The notes under the pieces: model-generated | Told to the model about the DNA's origin: nothing | What the model saw: only the letters and a program-made list of their open reading frames with translations | Database searches by the model: none | Translations under genes and position numbers: made by a program | Source: Pohlia nutans | Lineage: Eukaryota; Streptophyta; Bryopsida; Bryales; Mniaceae | Reading direction: 5' to 3' | DNA: 64,000 nt | NCBI GenBank assembly: GCA_022496805.1 | Contig: CM040089.1 | Span: 43,570,372-43,634,371, forward strand | In this document: in pieces, positions 11,787-23,951 of the stretch | Numbering within the stretch: the first letter of the stretch is position 1 | Layout: every line of letters begins with the position of its first letter

Positions 11787-12029
11787 TTCTTGTTGATCCG
11801 ACACTAAAAATAAACCTCGCTATCTATATCATTCAGGCATGGATAGACAAACTACCTCCAACGGACTCATTTCTTCACAATGATCTTAGAGCCAACAATT
11901 ATTATCATCTTGTCAACACAATTGAAATTTTCTTAATTTAAAAAAATAAAAATACGTTGCTTAAAGTTTATTTCACATTACAAAAAGATGAAGGCACTAG
12001 AAGGCTCTATGACAAAATCTATACATTAA

Positions 12030-12585
12030 CCCCTAAACGTCAAACCGTCCAAAAAGTGGACGATGTACAGAATCAAACACAGTTTTTTCATCCGTCATTG
12101 ACTTTTTGCAAATTGGATTTTTTACTATATATTTTATGGGAAGTTAGCTTCATGCATGTGTGATCCGCTTAGAAAGGGGGTGATTTGTGAAAATTTTATG
12201 CCTCATTTCATGTTGTAGTGATTCATCAAAAATTTCAAAGATTTTAGTAGAAAAGTGCTCTTAAAAAAGTCATCTCATAAAATTAAGCAATCAAAAAATC
12301 TCCAAAAATCACTACACTTAGAGTGTTACAGTTCAACCAATTGCAACAAACTTCATGTACAAAATGTCATTATCTTATTTTTAATCAAATTACAAAAGAA
12401 TTTTCAATTTTGAGTTTCAAATTTTATACAATAATGTTGGTGACAACAATCATAGATCTAATCAAATGAAATTGGTCCCAACTAGGAATGTGTGGGAGTT
12501 GTCTTCTACTTTCTAGTCCAAGTTACATTTTATAAGACATCTTTGAAATCCTCCAAATCTAAAGAGGGGTGAGGACGTTTAGGGG
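12030..12585. mobile_element. TTAA-type MITE, family C copy 2 (inverse)
   Basis: It starts CCCCTAAACGTC after TTAA (12026-12029) and ends GACGTTTAGGGG; the right flank has decayed to TTAG. A subterminal palindrome CGTCCA-AAAAG-TGGACG lies about 17 bp inside the left end. The interior is the family C sequence in inverse orientation relative to 7775-8289. Confidence 0.85.
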
Positions 12586-12596
12586 TTAGGATGGGG

Positions 12597-12868
12597 GTAG
12601 TTTGTTTGTTTTGTTTTGTTTGGATGTAACGTTGAGATCTCTCCAACCGTAGGCCCGCCGGCCACATTCTTGGTATTGTCGAAAAGCTCTCAATGAGGAG
12701 GGGTGCCTCAAAGTCGTTTTGTCGCCTTTTGACTTACGGTGTGGAAATTATGAATTTTTGAGTGATTTTTGTCACCATAAACTAAATTAAATTATAGATA
12801 AATTATTCTAAGAAAAACATAGCTAAACCACGGGGAGACTTGGGCCAACGGCACAAGACCATAGTAGT
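12597..12868. repeat. Dispersed repeat family R, copy 3
   Basis: It follows TTGTTTGTTTTGTTTTG and reads TGTAACGTTGAGATCTCTCC onward, matching copy 2, then ends with a GGCCAACGGCACAAGACC edge. It lies just 12 bp after family C copy 2. Confidence 0.5.
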
Positions 12869-12869
12869 T

Positions 12870-14196
12870 ACAATCGGAAAATAAAATTTATAAATTTGGA
12901 AATGGTTTTCTACATACTCATCTATGTGGTCAGGCCTTGGCTACGTAGATTCTTGCATAAACTACTTTCTATTTAACACTATTATTCTCATTAAGGTAGA
13001 AAAAAATCCAATTTTGTCTCTTCATGGAAACATGATATAAAACCATCCCATAAAGTGCTTTGAAATTGTGCCCAAATTTAACTCTCAGTGATTGAGTTTG
13101 GATTTTATTGAGATTGGTTTTATGACAAATCTATGGGACAATATCAATGATCTACACTAAACAAGAGTATTAAAGGGACCATACTAATTTATCAACATTT
13201 CACACTATACAAATATTTACCATTACTGTGCAAGAATGCAATAATTTTAAAATAATAATTACACAAATAGTCAGATCGTCATTTTTTTTTAATTTGCCAC
13301 ACAATAGTTTTTTTACCACGAGGTATTTTTTACAAGGTAAGTCCCCCTATTTTTTTGGTCCCCTATTCACTAGAGTTATCTGTAAAGTCCTTGGGGAACC
13401 TGGCTTTCAACCAATATTCTTCTTGATGCCCGGTCGCCAAGCAAAAGGCCCTCTTGTCAGGCTCTCCTTATTTTGGATTTGAACACAAACTGGTTTCTGC
13501 CGTCAAAAAGAGGAAAACTCCAGTTCTGCCTTGTGTAATCAAAAGCGCCAAGGATTTCTCTGCTAGCCAGCAACTAGAAAAGCAATGAGTGAGCTCCTTC
13601 GAGCATGGAATTCTAAACTTGGGTGAGGACGCTCCACAGTCCATATGCCGATCAATATAAAGGAATGGTTTTTTATCTCTCATTTCCTCATGACTCTGTC
13701 CGCCTCTCAAAATATACTTATCCACCCCCACGAGCTTCTTTTTTATTTTCCTCTTTGTACTTTAGTATTGGGGCAACATGAAGCATGTGGATAATTCAGT
13801 CTAAAACAAGGAGCTGACAAGTCCCAAATTCCTTAAAGCTCTCTTTTAAACTTCCCTTTTGCTTTACGGATACACTCATTTTGGGGTTACTGTAGCACTT
13901 CCTAGGAAAATGGAAGCAAAAAACAGAGCATGACTTTATGGATAACTCTACTGTCGAAAAAATTCCACTCTGAAATTACATAGAAACTACATGGCTTATT
14001 CACTTTTAATTTTTAATTTTTTCCTAGTAAAATCATCATTTTCAATTGCTAATACTACAAAATATTATACCTTGAAAAAAGTGCCCCCAAATATGTTGAA
14101 TTTCTTATTTTCGCAGTTTTAGTTATTATTGCTTCTATTTTGGGTATTCTTGTTGATGGTATCTTCATATCATCTTTAGATTTAGAAATAATGAAA
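12870..14196. other. Gene-free stretch
   Basis: ORFs at 13228-13482 (+) and 13468-13731 (-) have no recognisable motif. The segment 13380-13700 is less AT-rich than its surroundings, but I see no exon with plausible splice sites and no family match. Confidence 0.3.
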
Positions 14197-14407
14197 TACT
14201 CCCTCCGTCCCACAGAAGACCTTGTTTTCACTGAAATTCTTGGATTAAGCTTAATCCCATGATTACAAAGGGAGTATGTTGATTGTGATGCAAATCCATG
14301 GATTAATTGAGTACAAAAGGAGTATTTTGACCGCCGGAAAGTGTATACATGACCAAAATCCATGATAATAATCCATGCTCACCGTGATCAAAATCGGCAC
14401 GGATTAA

Positions 14408-14955
14408 CCCCTAACCCCTAAACGCTCAAACGACCATTTTCTGGTCGGTACCCGAATCTAACGGGCTGCCCGGAATTTAAAAATATTTTTTTGAAAAAAT
14501 AAAAAATATTTTAAAATACTACATCAAGTCTACTTTCCAACGCACTTTGAATTATGGCAATCCGAGTTAAACTCCACCCCGGAGAAATTTCAAAGTGGAT
14601 CACCTCAACATTGTCTTAGTGTTATAAAATTTGCTATTTGGGGAAAGTAATGATGTTCCCTCCATCATTTCTTTTCCTTTTCCAAAGTTTACAATACATA
14701 ACCCAACTTTAACCAATCATTCTAAATTTTAAACTCTAAAATTGAAAATTGTAATTTATACAAAATTTCAAAGGTTGATGCTTTTAAATTCATTAAAAAA
14801 TGCTCTAAAGTTATTTTTGGAAGTTTGGCTGTACGGATAATTTGTAGAGATGATGCTCTACATTTTGTCTATTGAACCAAACTTCATCAAACATATGGAA
14901 GGCACATATTATAACATATCTATGTTTTGTCCAATACCCCTCGGGCTTTTAGGGG
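14408..14955. mobile_element. TTAA-type MITE, family D copy 1
   Basis: It begins CCCCTAACCCCTAAACGC after TTAA (14404-14407), with the first 7 bp apparently duplicated. It ends GGGCTTTTAGGGG and abuts family E copy 1 without a TTAA between them. A subterminal palindrome CGACCA-TTTTC-TGGTCG is present. It aligns along its length with 27503-28045. Confidence 0.8.
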
Positions 14956-15186
14956 CTAAAGGACCAAAAATTGATGGTTTTAAAATGACAAATTCAAATA
15001 ATCATATTGTGAAATATATAATTTAGATGAGACTAAATTTTTGTATTACTGGATCATTGAAGAATAATGCATATGATGGTCAAGAAACAAACAAATTTGA
15101 ACAAAAAAAAGTCCACATAGCCGAACCTACTCAAAAATGCTAAAAAAAATACGAGGCCCAATTCGGACTTCTTGGTCTTTTAGAGG
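14956..15186. mobile_element. TTAA-type MITE, family E copy 1
   Basis: It begins CTAAAGGACCAAAA, missing the expected TTAACCC at the junction with family D copy 1. It ends GGTCTTTTAGAGG followed by TTAA (15187-15190), which it shares with family F copy 1. The interior (GGTTTTAAAATGACAAATTC) matches 32756-32973. Confidence 0.8.
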
Positions 15187-15190
15187 TTAA

Positions 15191-15592
15191 CCCCTAAAGG
15201 ATGTTCGGGTATTTTATACGATGGTAGTATCAGCATACATGTGATGCTAAGGGGTGTAAAAGTGCGAATTTGGAGGGGAGATTTTTCGAGGAGGTGCATA
15301 TTTATGCACTGTGCATATGGTGATTTTCAAGAACATTTCCATCCGTTGTAGGATCATAAAACAATTATGTATTTTCCCAATATACGACTCAAAATACGTA
15401 GAAAACGCCCTTTGAGTAGCCATATCTTTTTTTCCGCGTCACATATTTTCAAATAAAAATTTGTCTATTTAGTTTGCATTCCAAGCTCCAATTTTCATAT
15501 TTGCAGTTTCTGTCAATATCATAGTCTTCATGATGAAATACCATCTGGAAGAACACTTGCAACCCTTTTTGGCATGCAACCTCCTTTAGGGG
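15191..15592. mobile_element. TTAA-type MITE, family F
   Basis: It starts CCCCTAAAGGATG and ends CCTCCTTTAGGGG with TTAA on both sides (15187-15190 and 15593-15596). It is the only copy of this interior in the window. The 11-bp terminal repeat is shared with families G-I. Confidence 0.75.
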
Positions 15593-16167
15593 TTAAGGTG
15601 ACAAATTGTCTACAATGCCCCGAAGTAAGGTGGTTGCCCCATTCCCAACTGAATAAGAAATATAGATATGAGACATTGATATTATTTAGTATTATTATTT
15701 TTTAGAGTTAGGCAAGAAGAAATAGATTTCAACACAAGTTGAAACATAATTTTTGGATGAAGAATTAATTAGTTATAAAGTTTCAAAGTTGAAGCATGAC
15801 ACATCCCATTCACATCACATAGGTAGAGTTGTTTCTGTCTAAAGAAGATTTGTATTGCACACACTAAAGATGCTTAAACCAACAACAACAAATCCATAAT
15901 CACACTTACAGATACTAAAACCAACAAGAGAGAACCCATTACCAATTGTAACTCATGCTAAAACCAACATCATTGCAGCATTGATTGTGGAAAATGCCCC
16001 TATCTGTTGTTTAAGGCGCCAGTTGATAATGGGGTAACCACCTTAGTCTTTTTAGCGCACATGAAGCTTAAGTGCCGGCGGTTAAGAATACAGTTGAAAA
16101 ACATGGGTTTATTTTGAGAAAAAATTTAAGTCGATATCATGGTCTTTTTTGCGGGACGGAGGGAGTA

Positions 16168-18129
16168 CATGAAATCACGGCCGCTTGATGCACTCATGTT
16201 TATCCCAAAAATAAAGTGTTGATGAAAGGTTTTTACTGGTCCGAACCAAGGGACCTGCTCCAGTGCTCCATGTCTCAAAGTGAGTGCTTCATGTCGTCAG
16301 AGTCAACGAGGAAAAGTCAAATGTGTCAGCATCTTGTTGTCAGCAAGGAAAACATCGTCACTACGTCATATACTCATATTATATATTTTACTTCACCGAC
16401 AGAACCGCAAAACTGGGAGTCGTGGAGCACGATAATAATAGGTTAGAATTAGTGTGGGTGGAAATTCAAACAGTAACTGGAGTTGCTCTTTGTACAGTAA
16501 GTTAACCATTAGTTGTAGTAGCATTTTGGGGTGTTGGGCCAAATAAAAATTGGAATTCCAACCCCCAATGCCAGACCATACAGAATCACAGAATCTTTTT
16601 CTTTTCTGTCGCTGGCTCGTTTTTCCACAAACTCTATACTTTTCCGTGCAATTACTGTGGGTCATTCCAATAAGATTTTATTACCCTTTCTTACTAATAA
16701 CATTCTTAAGACCCTCACCTGGTACCCCATAACATTCAGGAGCTTTCATGCCCACTGCCTTTCCTTCAGGTTTCCTTCATGCATATAATGGAGCATGGTC
16801 CCTCCAGATTTAGACCATTGTGACTGTGCCACGACATTGGAGTTTGGCTTCAAGGTACCAGAAAAAAAAACCATGCTTTCCTTCATGCACTTTGCTCATC
16901 ACCTTAAGCCTCCACCTGTTCACTTAGCTATTGATGAAGTACTGTTAGGTGTGGATGTTCCACACCGTCTACTGTAGATCCAAGGAAGAGACAATGCATA
17001 CTACTAAATGTTATGCCTACTCAACCTAAGATGCCTTGCTAGATACTCAGGATACCTATGCATCATTTTAATATCCAATCAAACGAAGTGTGATTTACCC
17101 TAAGAAGTGGAAGTGAATCTTAGTAAAAAGAAGTTCATTGTAGAAGATTTCACTAAAAAGGCCCCCAAAAGTACTCAAAGTAGTAGGGGTACCAAATGAA
17201 GCTTTTAACCCCTAAAGGACAAGGTGGATGAATTGTGTTCAAGAATAATTTCGTTACTTTAGTAACTTCTTTGGATTTCATAATTTTGACTCAATGTTAA
17301 CTAAAGAATTGTAAATGAGAACACAAAAATCCTTCAAATTTTGCAATTAAGTTGATCGATCCACTGGGAAAAGACTAAAACGTTCACGTACTAGGTGAAC
17401 TTGGGACATGGTAGTTAGGGAGGTTGATGACCTGGCGAGGACGTTTTCACACTAGGGTATCAAATTTATCAAAAAAGAAAGTGTACAATATGTAAAACAT
17501 TTTCCATTATTGCATCACTAACACTATATAATAATTACGGAAAATGTTCAAATACATTTTAAATGGACTCTTTTAGAATATTTGGAATCTTTTACATATT
17601 TTATATTATATTGGAATATATTGGAATATATTGGAATATTCCAAAATTAAATTAGACATCTTTACCCATTTTGTGCAATGTAACAATTAATAACGATCAC
17701 AAACCCTAGCTCAACGAGTCACCAACAAGTCACTTCACTCAAACATAAATCTTTTAGAATCAATCAATGTTGTTGTATTTAGTTTTAGTACACCATTTTT
17801 AGTACACCTAGATACAGTAAATTTTTGTATGCTCCTGAAATTTCAAACACTAATCACGGTTTTAGAATTTATGAGAATGTTTGCAATGAATGACCTGTTG
17901 ATTTTGCTCAAAATTTTCAAAAAACAACTTATGATCAAATCTTATAATCATGTAATATATACAATAGATTGTTCTGAAAATTGATATACAGTCTCACGAC
18001 TAAGTTCTCTTTCAGCTTCAGCGGTGAAGTTTCTACATGAACACCAATTATGAGATATAACTGTGCTTCTGAAAGCATCACGAGAAAGTGATAAAATTTT
18101 AGAGATGAACATGGTCTTTTAGGAATTAA
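16168..18129. other. Gene-free stretch with one orphan TTAA-type end
   Basis: Overlapping short ORFs at 16216-16977 lie in several frames and show no motif. At 17205-17220 TTAACCCCTAAAGGACAA looks like the left end of a TTAA-type element with no identifiable partner end. Three 12-bp units (TATATTGGAATA-like) lie at about 17608-17640. Confidence 0.35.
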
Positions 18130-18698
18130 CCCCTAATTGCCTGAGCGTCCATTTTTTGGACGATGTACAGATTTCATCCATAATTTCTCATCCGTCATGC
18201 ACTTTTTGCAGTGTGGAATTTTTACTGTAGATTCTATGGGAAGTTAGCTTTATGCATACGTGATCCGATTAGAAAGGGGATGATTTGTGAAATTTTTATG
18301 CCTCATTTCATGTTGTAGTGATTCACCCAAAATTTTGAAGATTTCAGTGTAAAAGTGCTCTAAAAAAAGTCAACTCATAAAATTAAGCAACCAAAAAATC
18401 TCCAAAAATCAGTGCACTTAGAGTATTACATTTCAACCAATCGCAAAAAAATTCATCTGTAGATTGTCAATATCTTATTCGTAATTGAATTACAAAATAA
18501 TTTTGAATTTCACATTTCAAATTTTATACAAAAGTATTGGTAATAGCAATCATAGATCTAACCATATGGATAGAATCTAAAATTCGTAATGTACAACTTT
18601 TATTCATATATCATGTTCAAAATATCCCTCTAGGTTGCATTTTATAATGCATCTTTGCAAAAGTGCCGAAGTTGGAGAGGGCTCTAGGCATTTAGGGG
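18130..18698. mobile_element. TTAA-type MITE, family C copy 3 (inverse)
   Basis: TTAA at 18126-18129 and 18699-18702. The left end is CCCCTAATTGCC and the right end GGCATTTAGGGG. A palindrome CGTCCA-TTTTT-TGGACG lies near the left end. It is collinear with copies 2, 4 and 5. Confidence 0.85.
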
Positions 18699-18702
18699 TT
18701 AA

Positions 18703-19371
18703 GAATGTTATGACGAGTTTGAATTGAAAGCATGATTGATTTTTAACTTATTTAAAACAAAACGGGTTAGTATAAAGTTATGTATGATTTGGAGTTTTTA
18801 ATTCATTATACTTTTTTTGTTATAAGCAAAATGTTACAACAAGATTTAAATTCTAGTGTAGCTCATAGTAATTGCCCGGAAAGGTGTGGTACATATAAGT
18901 TCTTTTGGATTGCGTTTATAGTATAAATGTTAATCCCTAAAAAAATCTATAATCCACATATTCCACAAAGGTATAACAATATGTCAAAATACATGACCAA
19001 TTTGTAGTATTTAAAAACAAATTTAAGTTTTTCTTAAACACTTTTACAATAGATGTGAAAATTTGAGTAGAAAAGGTGGCAAACTTTGAGGTTCATTAAT
19101 ATTTTAACCATGATTTCATTTTTATAGAAGCATGCAATACTTGATGTGACTCACAATTTGTGTATTTGTATTTGTTTAGTTTGTGCACTCAATTTTGTGC
19201 TATGGCTTTTTGAATGCAAATGTCTCAAAGTTTGACTTGATCTTGATTGATATTATAATATTGAAAATCAAAATTCATGGATTTTCAATAAGTTGTTGTT
19301 TGTTGAATTTGACGTAAAAATGAAAAAGGAATGCCAAAGGTAGGGCTTTTATAAACATTGGTCAAATTTAA
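18703..19371. other. Gene-free AT-rich stretch
   Basis: I see nothing here beyond AT-rich sequence between two family C elements. No ORF or repeat boundary can be supported. Confidence 0.3.
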
Positions 19372-19943
19372 CCTCTAACTGCCCAAACCAAGCATTTTTT
19401 GCTTGATTTATAGATGCAAACTCCGTTTCCTCATCCATCATGCAATTTTTGTAGTGTGGATTTTTTTACCGATTTTTTTATGGGAAGTTAGCTTCATGCA
19501 CGTGTGATCCGATTAGAAAGAGGATGATTTGTGAAAATTTTATGCCTCATTTCATGTTGCAGCGATTCACCATAAATTTCGAAGAATTTAGTCTAAAAGT
19601 GCTCGTGAAAATAAATAGATGCATAAAATTAGGCAACCAAAAATTCTCCAAAAATCACTATACTTACAATATTACATTTCAATCCATCACAACAAATTTC
19701 ATCCACAAATTGTCAATATCTTATTCATAATCAAATTACAAAATAATTTTGAATTTTAGGTTTCAAATTTTATAGAAAAATATTAGAGATAGCAATTGCA
19801 TATCTAACCGTATGGATAGAATCTAAAATTCATTATGTACAACATTTATTTATACATCAAGTTCAAAATACCCCCTTAGTTGCATTTTATAATGCATCTT
19901 TGCAAAACTGCCCAATTTGGACAAGGGTGAAGATGTTTAGGAG
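19372..19943. mobile_element. TTAA-type MITE, family C copy 4 (inverse)
   Basis: TTAA precedes it (19368-19371); the right flank has decayed to TCAA after TTTAGGAG. The subterminal palindrome here is AAGCA-TTTTT-TGCTT, a different stem sequence from copies 2 and 3 at the same position. The interior matches family C. Confidence 0.8.
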
Positions 19944-19949
19944 TCAAAA

Positions 19950-21304
19950 ATGTATAAATGGACTTGGATAGATTTGTAGCATAATTTGATAATGTTTCTA
20001 TTGAATTTGAGTTTTCCTAAATAAAGTTTGAAGCATCCTGATAGAGGCACCTTGTATCTTCAACTTCATATTATAAACCTTTCGCAATATGATCCTAAAT
20101 TTTTGATTTCACTTCCAACTAGTTTCAAATAAATATTTTCTAATAAAAATAAAATAAATTATTAGCACCAATCAAAATCAATTTTCCCTGCGCAAAATGT
20201 ATCAGTTTGCATTAGAAAATGGTGGCTTTAAAGATTGATGTTTTTTTTATTTTATTTATGAGGGTAAAGTTGGAGTTTTTGACAAGTAATAGAACATCCT
20301 TTCTATTGCTCTAATTCTATCATAGCAACAACAAAGAAGTTACTTTTTGACAAAGTAAGAATGAAAAATCCATATTTGTTTTCTACAAGTTCACAAATTT
20401 CCAAAAAATCTAACTTGTATTGGAACAAACTATTGTGCAGTGATTAAAGTCGGCTTCTAATTTTGGTCAGGTAATTTGATTAAGAAAAGGAGTTACTTCA
20501 AGTTTTATTTTATTTTATTTTATTTATTTATTTTTAAACGCTTTAGTTGGCAAACCCTTTGTAGGATCTTTAAACCCAAGTTGCCATCACAAGCTTTAGT
20601 TGTTCATTCACTACACTAAAGTCGTGATTTAGCGTCTAGGAAACTATTTCTTGAAAGAGACACTATTTGACTTTTTTGTGATATAGCGTCTATGTAAAAA
20701 GCTTTTTTCTATAAAATTCAAGATACTAAAAACTTCAAGTAAACCTTGAGGATGTAGTGTTTGAATGACAAATGGCAACCTTATAATAAACATGGCATAT
20801 GAGCTCATGTCACTCTCATCACTTGGAAGAAACATGACACTCTTAATGAAAGTGGGAATGGCAAGTGACTCTTATGTATTGTAGTGACACTATTTCTCCT
20901 CACCTTTGAACGAATTATAGTAAATGACATCAATTCTTGTTGGACACTAAAACACAATTTTAATGTACACCTTTCAATGTAATTACTAAAAGTTACACTG
21001 AATTTTACATCATACTCCATATTTCACAACTTTTTATTTGTAACAATTTTTTTTAATGTATAAAAGACATGACTTATGGTAACCCACAAGTTAGAACTCA
21101 TACTTGGCCCACCATAATAATTGCACAGAAAAGTGTACACGTCATTCTTTCTTGAGATATTTCATAGAATGTTACCCTTATTGTTTTTTTTACCCGACAA
21201 AGTAAATAATCATTTTTCTGCATGGTGGGATTGGGTTTGTATGAGATTCATGTCTAGTGCCCTCATGCAAACAGTCCAGTGCGTGTACATTACATGAGAG
21301 AGAT
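19950..21304. other. Gene-free stretch
   Basis: No gene recognised. Minus ORFs at 20644-20835 and 20805-21020 overlap without any motif. TTTTATTTTATT low-complexity lies around 20500-20535. Confidence 0.3.
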
Positions 21305-21308
21305 TTAA

Positions 21309-21877
21309 CCCCTAACTGCCCAAGCAGGCGTTTTTGGCCTGATGTACAGATTTCATCCGTATTTTCTCATCCGTCATGCACTTTTTGTGGTGTGATTTTT
21401 TTACTGAATTTTTTATGGGAAGTTAACTTCATGTATGTGTGATCCGATCGAAAAGGAAATAATTTTTGAAAAAATTATGCCTCATTTTGTGTTGTAGTGT
21501 TTCACCGAAAATCTTGAAGATTTTGGTCTAAAAGTGTTCATGAAAAAAAAAACTATTAAAACCAAGCATCCAAAAAATCTCCAAAAATCACTACACCTAA
21601 AGTACTACATTATAACCCATCACAACAAATTTCATCCACATATTGTCAATATCTTATTCGTAATTGAATTACAAAGTAATTTTTTATTTTATGTTTCAAA
21701 ATTTATAAAAAAAGATTAGTGATAGTAGTCATAGATCTAACTGTATAGATAGAATCTAAAATTAAAAATGTATAACTTTTATTCATACATCAAGTTCTAA
21801 ATATTCATATTAATTGCATTTTATAATGCATCTTTGCAAAACTGCCTAAACTGGACATAGGTGAGGACGTTTAGGGG
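21309..21877. mobile_element. TTAA-type MITE, family C copy 5 (inverse)
   Basis: TTAA flanks at 21305-21308 and 21878-21881. The ends are CCCCTAACTGCC and GACGTTTAGGGG. The subterminal palindrome is CAGGC-GTTTTTG-GCCTG, again with a stem of its own. The interior matches the other C copies. Confidence 0.85.
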
Positions 21878-21986
21878 TTAATTGCTCGCCCCACTCCACC
21901 TACCAAGGGACTCTTGGGCAGTTTGGGGGTTAACTTCTTACACTTGCAAAACTGAACACAGTGGCTACACTGATTATTCCATTTAA

Positions 21987-22266
21987 CCCCTAAAGGATGA
22001 TGCTGGTTTGAGTATAGACAGAAGCTGGAGCGTATTTTCAGGGTGTGGGGTATACCGGACCCATTTGCTACTGCTGTAGAAGTATTGGAGGAGCGCTGAT
22101 TTTTAAGTGTAACCTCGATGCAGTCTTGAAGAGGGTTTCCAAGTTGCGATGAAACTCTGAGATCTGATGCGTGTAAGAGAAAATGGGGAGTGTGAGAAGT
22201 AAAGTCAATACACATAACCTGTATTGCAAACCGTAGGCCATTTTGGCTTACCCAAGCCTTTAGGGG
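21987..22266. mobile_element. TTAA-type MITE, family I
   Basis: The ends are CCCCTAAAGGATG and AGCCTTTAGGGG with TTAA at 21983-21986 and 22267-22270. Near the right end a palindrome with one mismatch occurs (GTAGGCCA-TTT-TGGCTTAC). The interior is seen once in this window. A 114-codon minus ORF across it has no recognised motif and is probably chance. Confidence 0.75.
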
Positions 22267-22270
22267 TTAA

Positions 22271-23381
22271 GGTAGGAGGCTCTAAACCTGCCACTTAAGG
22301 ACTGTGGCATTATGAGGACACATGGAGAATTGAGCATGATTGTTCACTGGAAGACAAATCCAAGCAAAGACCAACATACTTTGAATCAAAAAATTTGGAT
22401 GTTCCTAAAATTAGTTATGAATTTCTGAAGTTGAAATGACATGGGTTCTAAAGTGGTGCTCTTCACCATGGGTACATCCAAAATTTCAAAATGTTTGTCC
22501 TTGGTAGAGTGCGGGTTTAGAATTGTGGCGGGTTTAGAGCCCTCTACCTTAGTGCCTGTGGACTAATTCCCGAATCACGCACTATTTTGCCAAATCTCAA
22601 AATAAGTGAGGGTTGAATTTTTTACTGAGTGGCTAAAATCTTCATATCACGTTAATTTTGTATTATAATGATATTTAGTATCACCTTCACTAATTCCCTC
22701 TCCCCCCCTCCACTAAAATGGGATAATCACTGCAGTTTTTATTTATTTATTTATTTAAGTAAAATAAAATAAAATGAAATTACTCAACATAACATTGTTA
22801 AGCCCTAAACATTGTACCCCTACTAAAGTTTCCAAGATTCTCTCCGATGCTCTCCGATGCTATTGGATGCTCTTTGTCTTCACATCTTAAGTTTATCTTA
22901 CTTGCTTGACTCCTACTAAATTCCCTCATATAATGGCACGTGTCATCGTGCAGTCCATGTTCCACGAAAAGTTATTGTATGAGTGAAAAGGCAACCAAAC
23001 ATAAGGCGGTGCAGTAGTGTACTGCTTAAGAATGTTATGGTTGGGGTGGGGTGGGGGCACAACTGAAAGGGAAGGAGTGAGATCAATGTTGAAGGTCCTA
23101 CAGGCAGGCAATCCTACAGACTACATACATACAGGGAGGGAGGGAAGGGAGGAAGGAATATGCCATCGTACATGCAGCTGCATAACTGAAGGAGGGCTCA
23201 GCAAATGGGAGCCTCACAGCAGAAGAGGACACAAGAGTGTGCCTCACATGGGGCCTATAAGGGGATGCAGCATGCACATGGGCCTGTGCTGGATTCCATG
23301 ACCAATTCCTGTCCAATTGCCATTCAAATGGCCGCAGCTGGATCTCCAACATTGTTCCTATGCAGGCCAATCACACACCAT
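22271..23381. other. Gene-free stretch
   Basis: No supported gene. The segment 23020-23330 is purine-rich and GC-richer (GGTGGGG, GGGAGGGAAGGGAGG), which generates long ORFs in several frames, none with a family signature. Confidence 0.3.
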
Positions 23382-23697
23382 GGCCCATTCACACCAGTCA
23401 CCCAACGTGAGTGTGGTAGAGAATCTGCTTTCGTCAAGTAAGTCTTTTTGTTTTTCTGGTAGCTACAGTGTTCCTGTAATTTTTTTATTTTTTTAACTTG
23501 ATGCATGCAAGAAGTTGCTTCAACGCATTTTGGGTGCCGCAAGAGATTTGCGCTCCACCAACGCACCTGCGTTGGCCAAAAGCAGGAAGGGACATGGCTC
23601 TAAGACCGTAAGAAATTGTATATCATTTTCAAAATTTACCTTGCAGCATTCCAAGAACGCATACGCAAGTGCTGGAGCTTCTTGGTATGAATGGGCC
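23382..23697. mobile_element. MITE family O copy 2
   Basis: The termini GGCCCATTCACACCAGTCAC and the inverse TATGAATGGGCC are flanked by CAT and ATG. Interior sequence (GCAAGAGATTTGCGCTCCACC) matches 4890-5543. It is about half the length of that copy. Confidence 0.65.
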
Positions 23698-23799
23698 ATG
23701 ATTACCTAATCCAAGGCCTGGCCACACGCAATAGTAGTTGAGCTAGCAACTGCTACCGCCTCCATTTTTATTTTCTTTCAAATTGAAGGGAATCAACTT

Positions 23800-23825
23800 T
23801 TATAAATAAATAAATAAATAAATAA

Positions 23826-23912
<87 letters not shown>
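23800..23912. repeat. (TAAA)n followed by (TA)n microsatellite
   Basis: About eight TAAA units run directly into a long TA tract ending with TGTATAG. Confidence 0.95.
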
Positions 23913-23915
<3 letters not shown>

Positions 23916-23951
23916 AGTGTTATGAGCCAACAAACGGTTTTAACAAACTGA

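Larger units (their letters stand above)
14199..16165. mobile_element. Long Stowaway-like element carrying nested MITEs
   Basis: The left end CTCCCTCCGTCCCACA and right end TGCGGGACGGAGGGAG form an inverted repeat that continues with lower similarity for about 30 bp. TA flanks both ends (14197-14198, 16166-16167). Three TTAA-type elements (14408-15592) occupy its middle, leaving about 780 bp of its own sequence. No transposase is visible. Confidence 0.65.

Noticed and set aside
16216..16977. Cluster of overlapping short ORFs on both strands
   Set aside because: No motif, mixed frames, no splice pattern; composition alone explains them.
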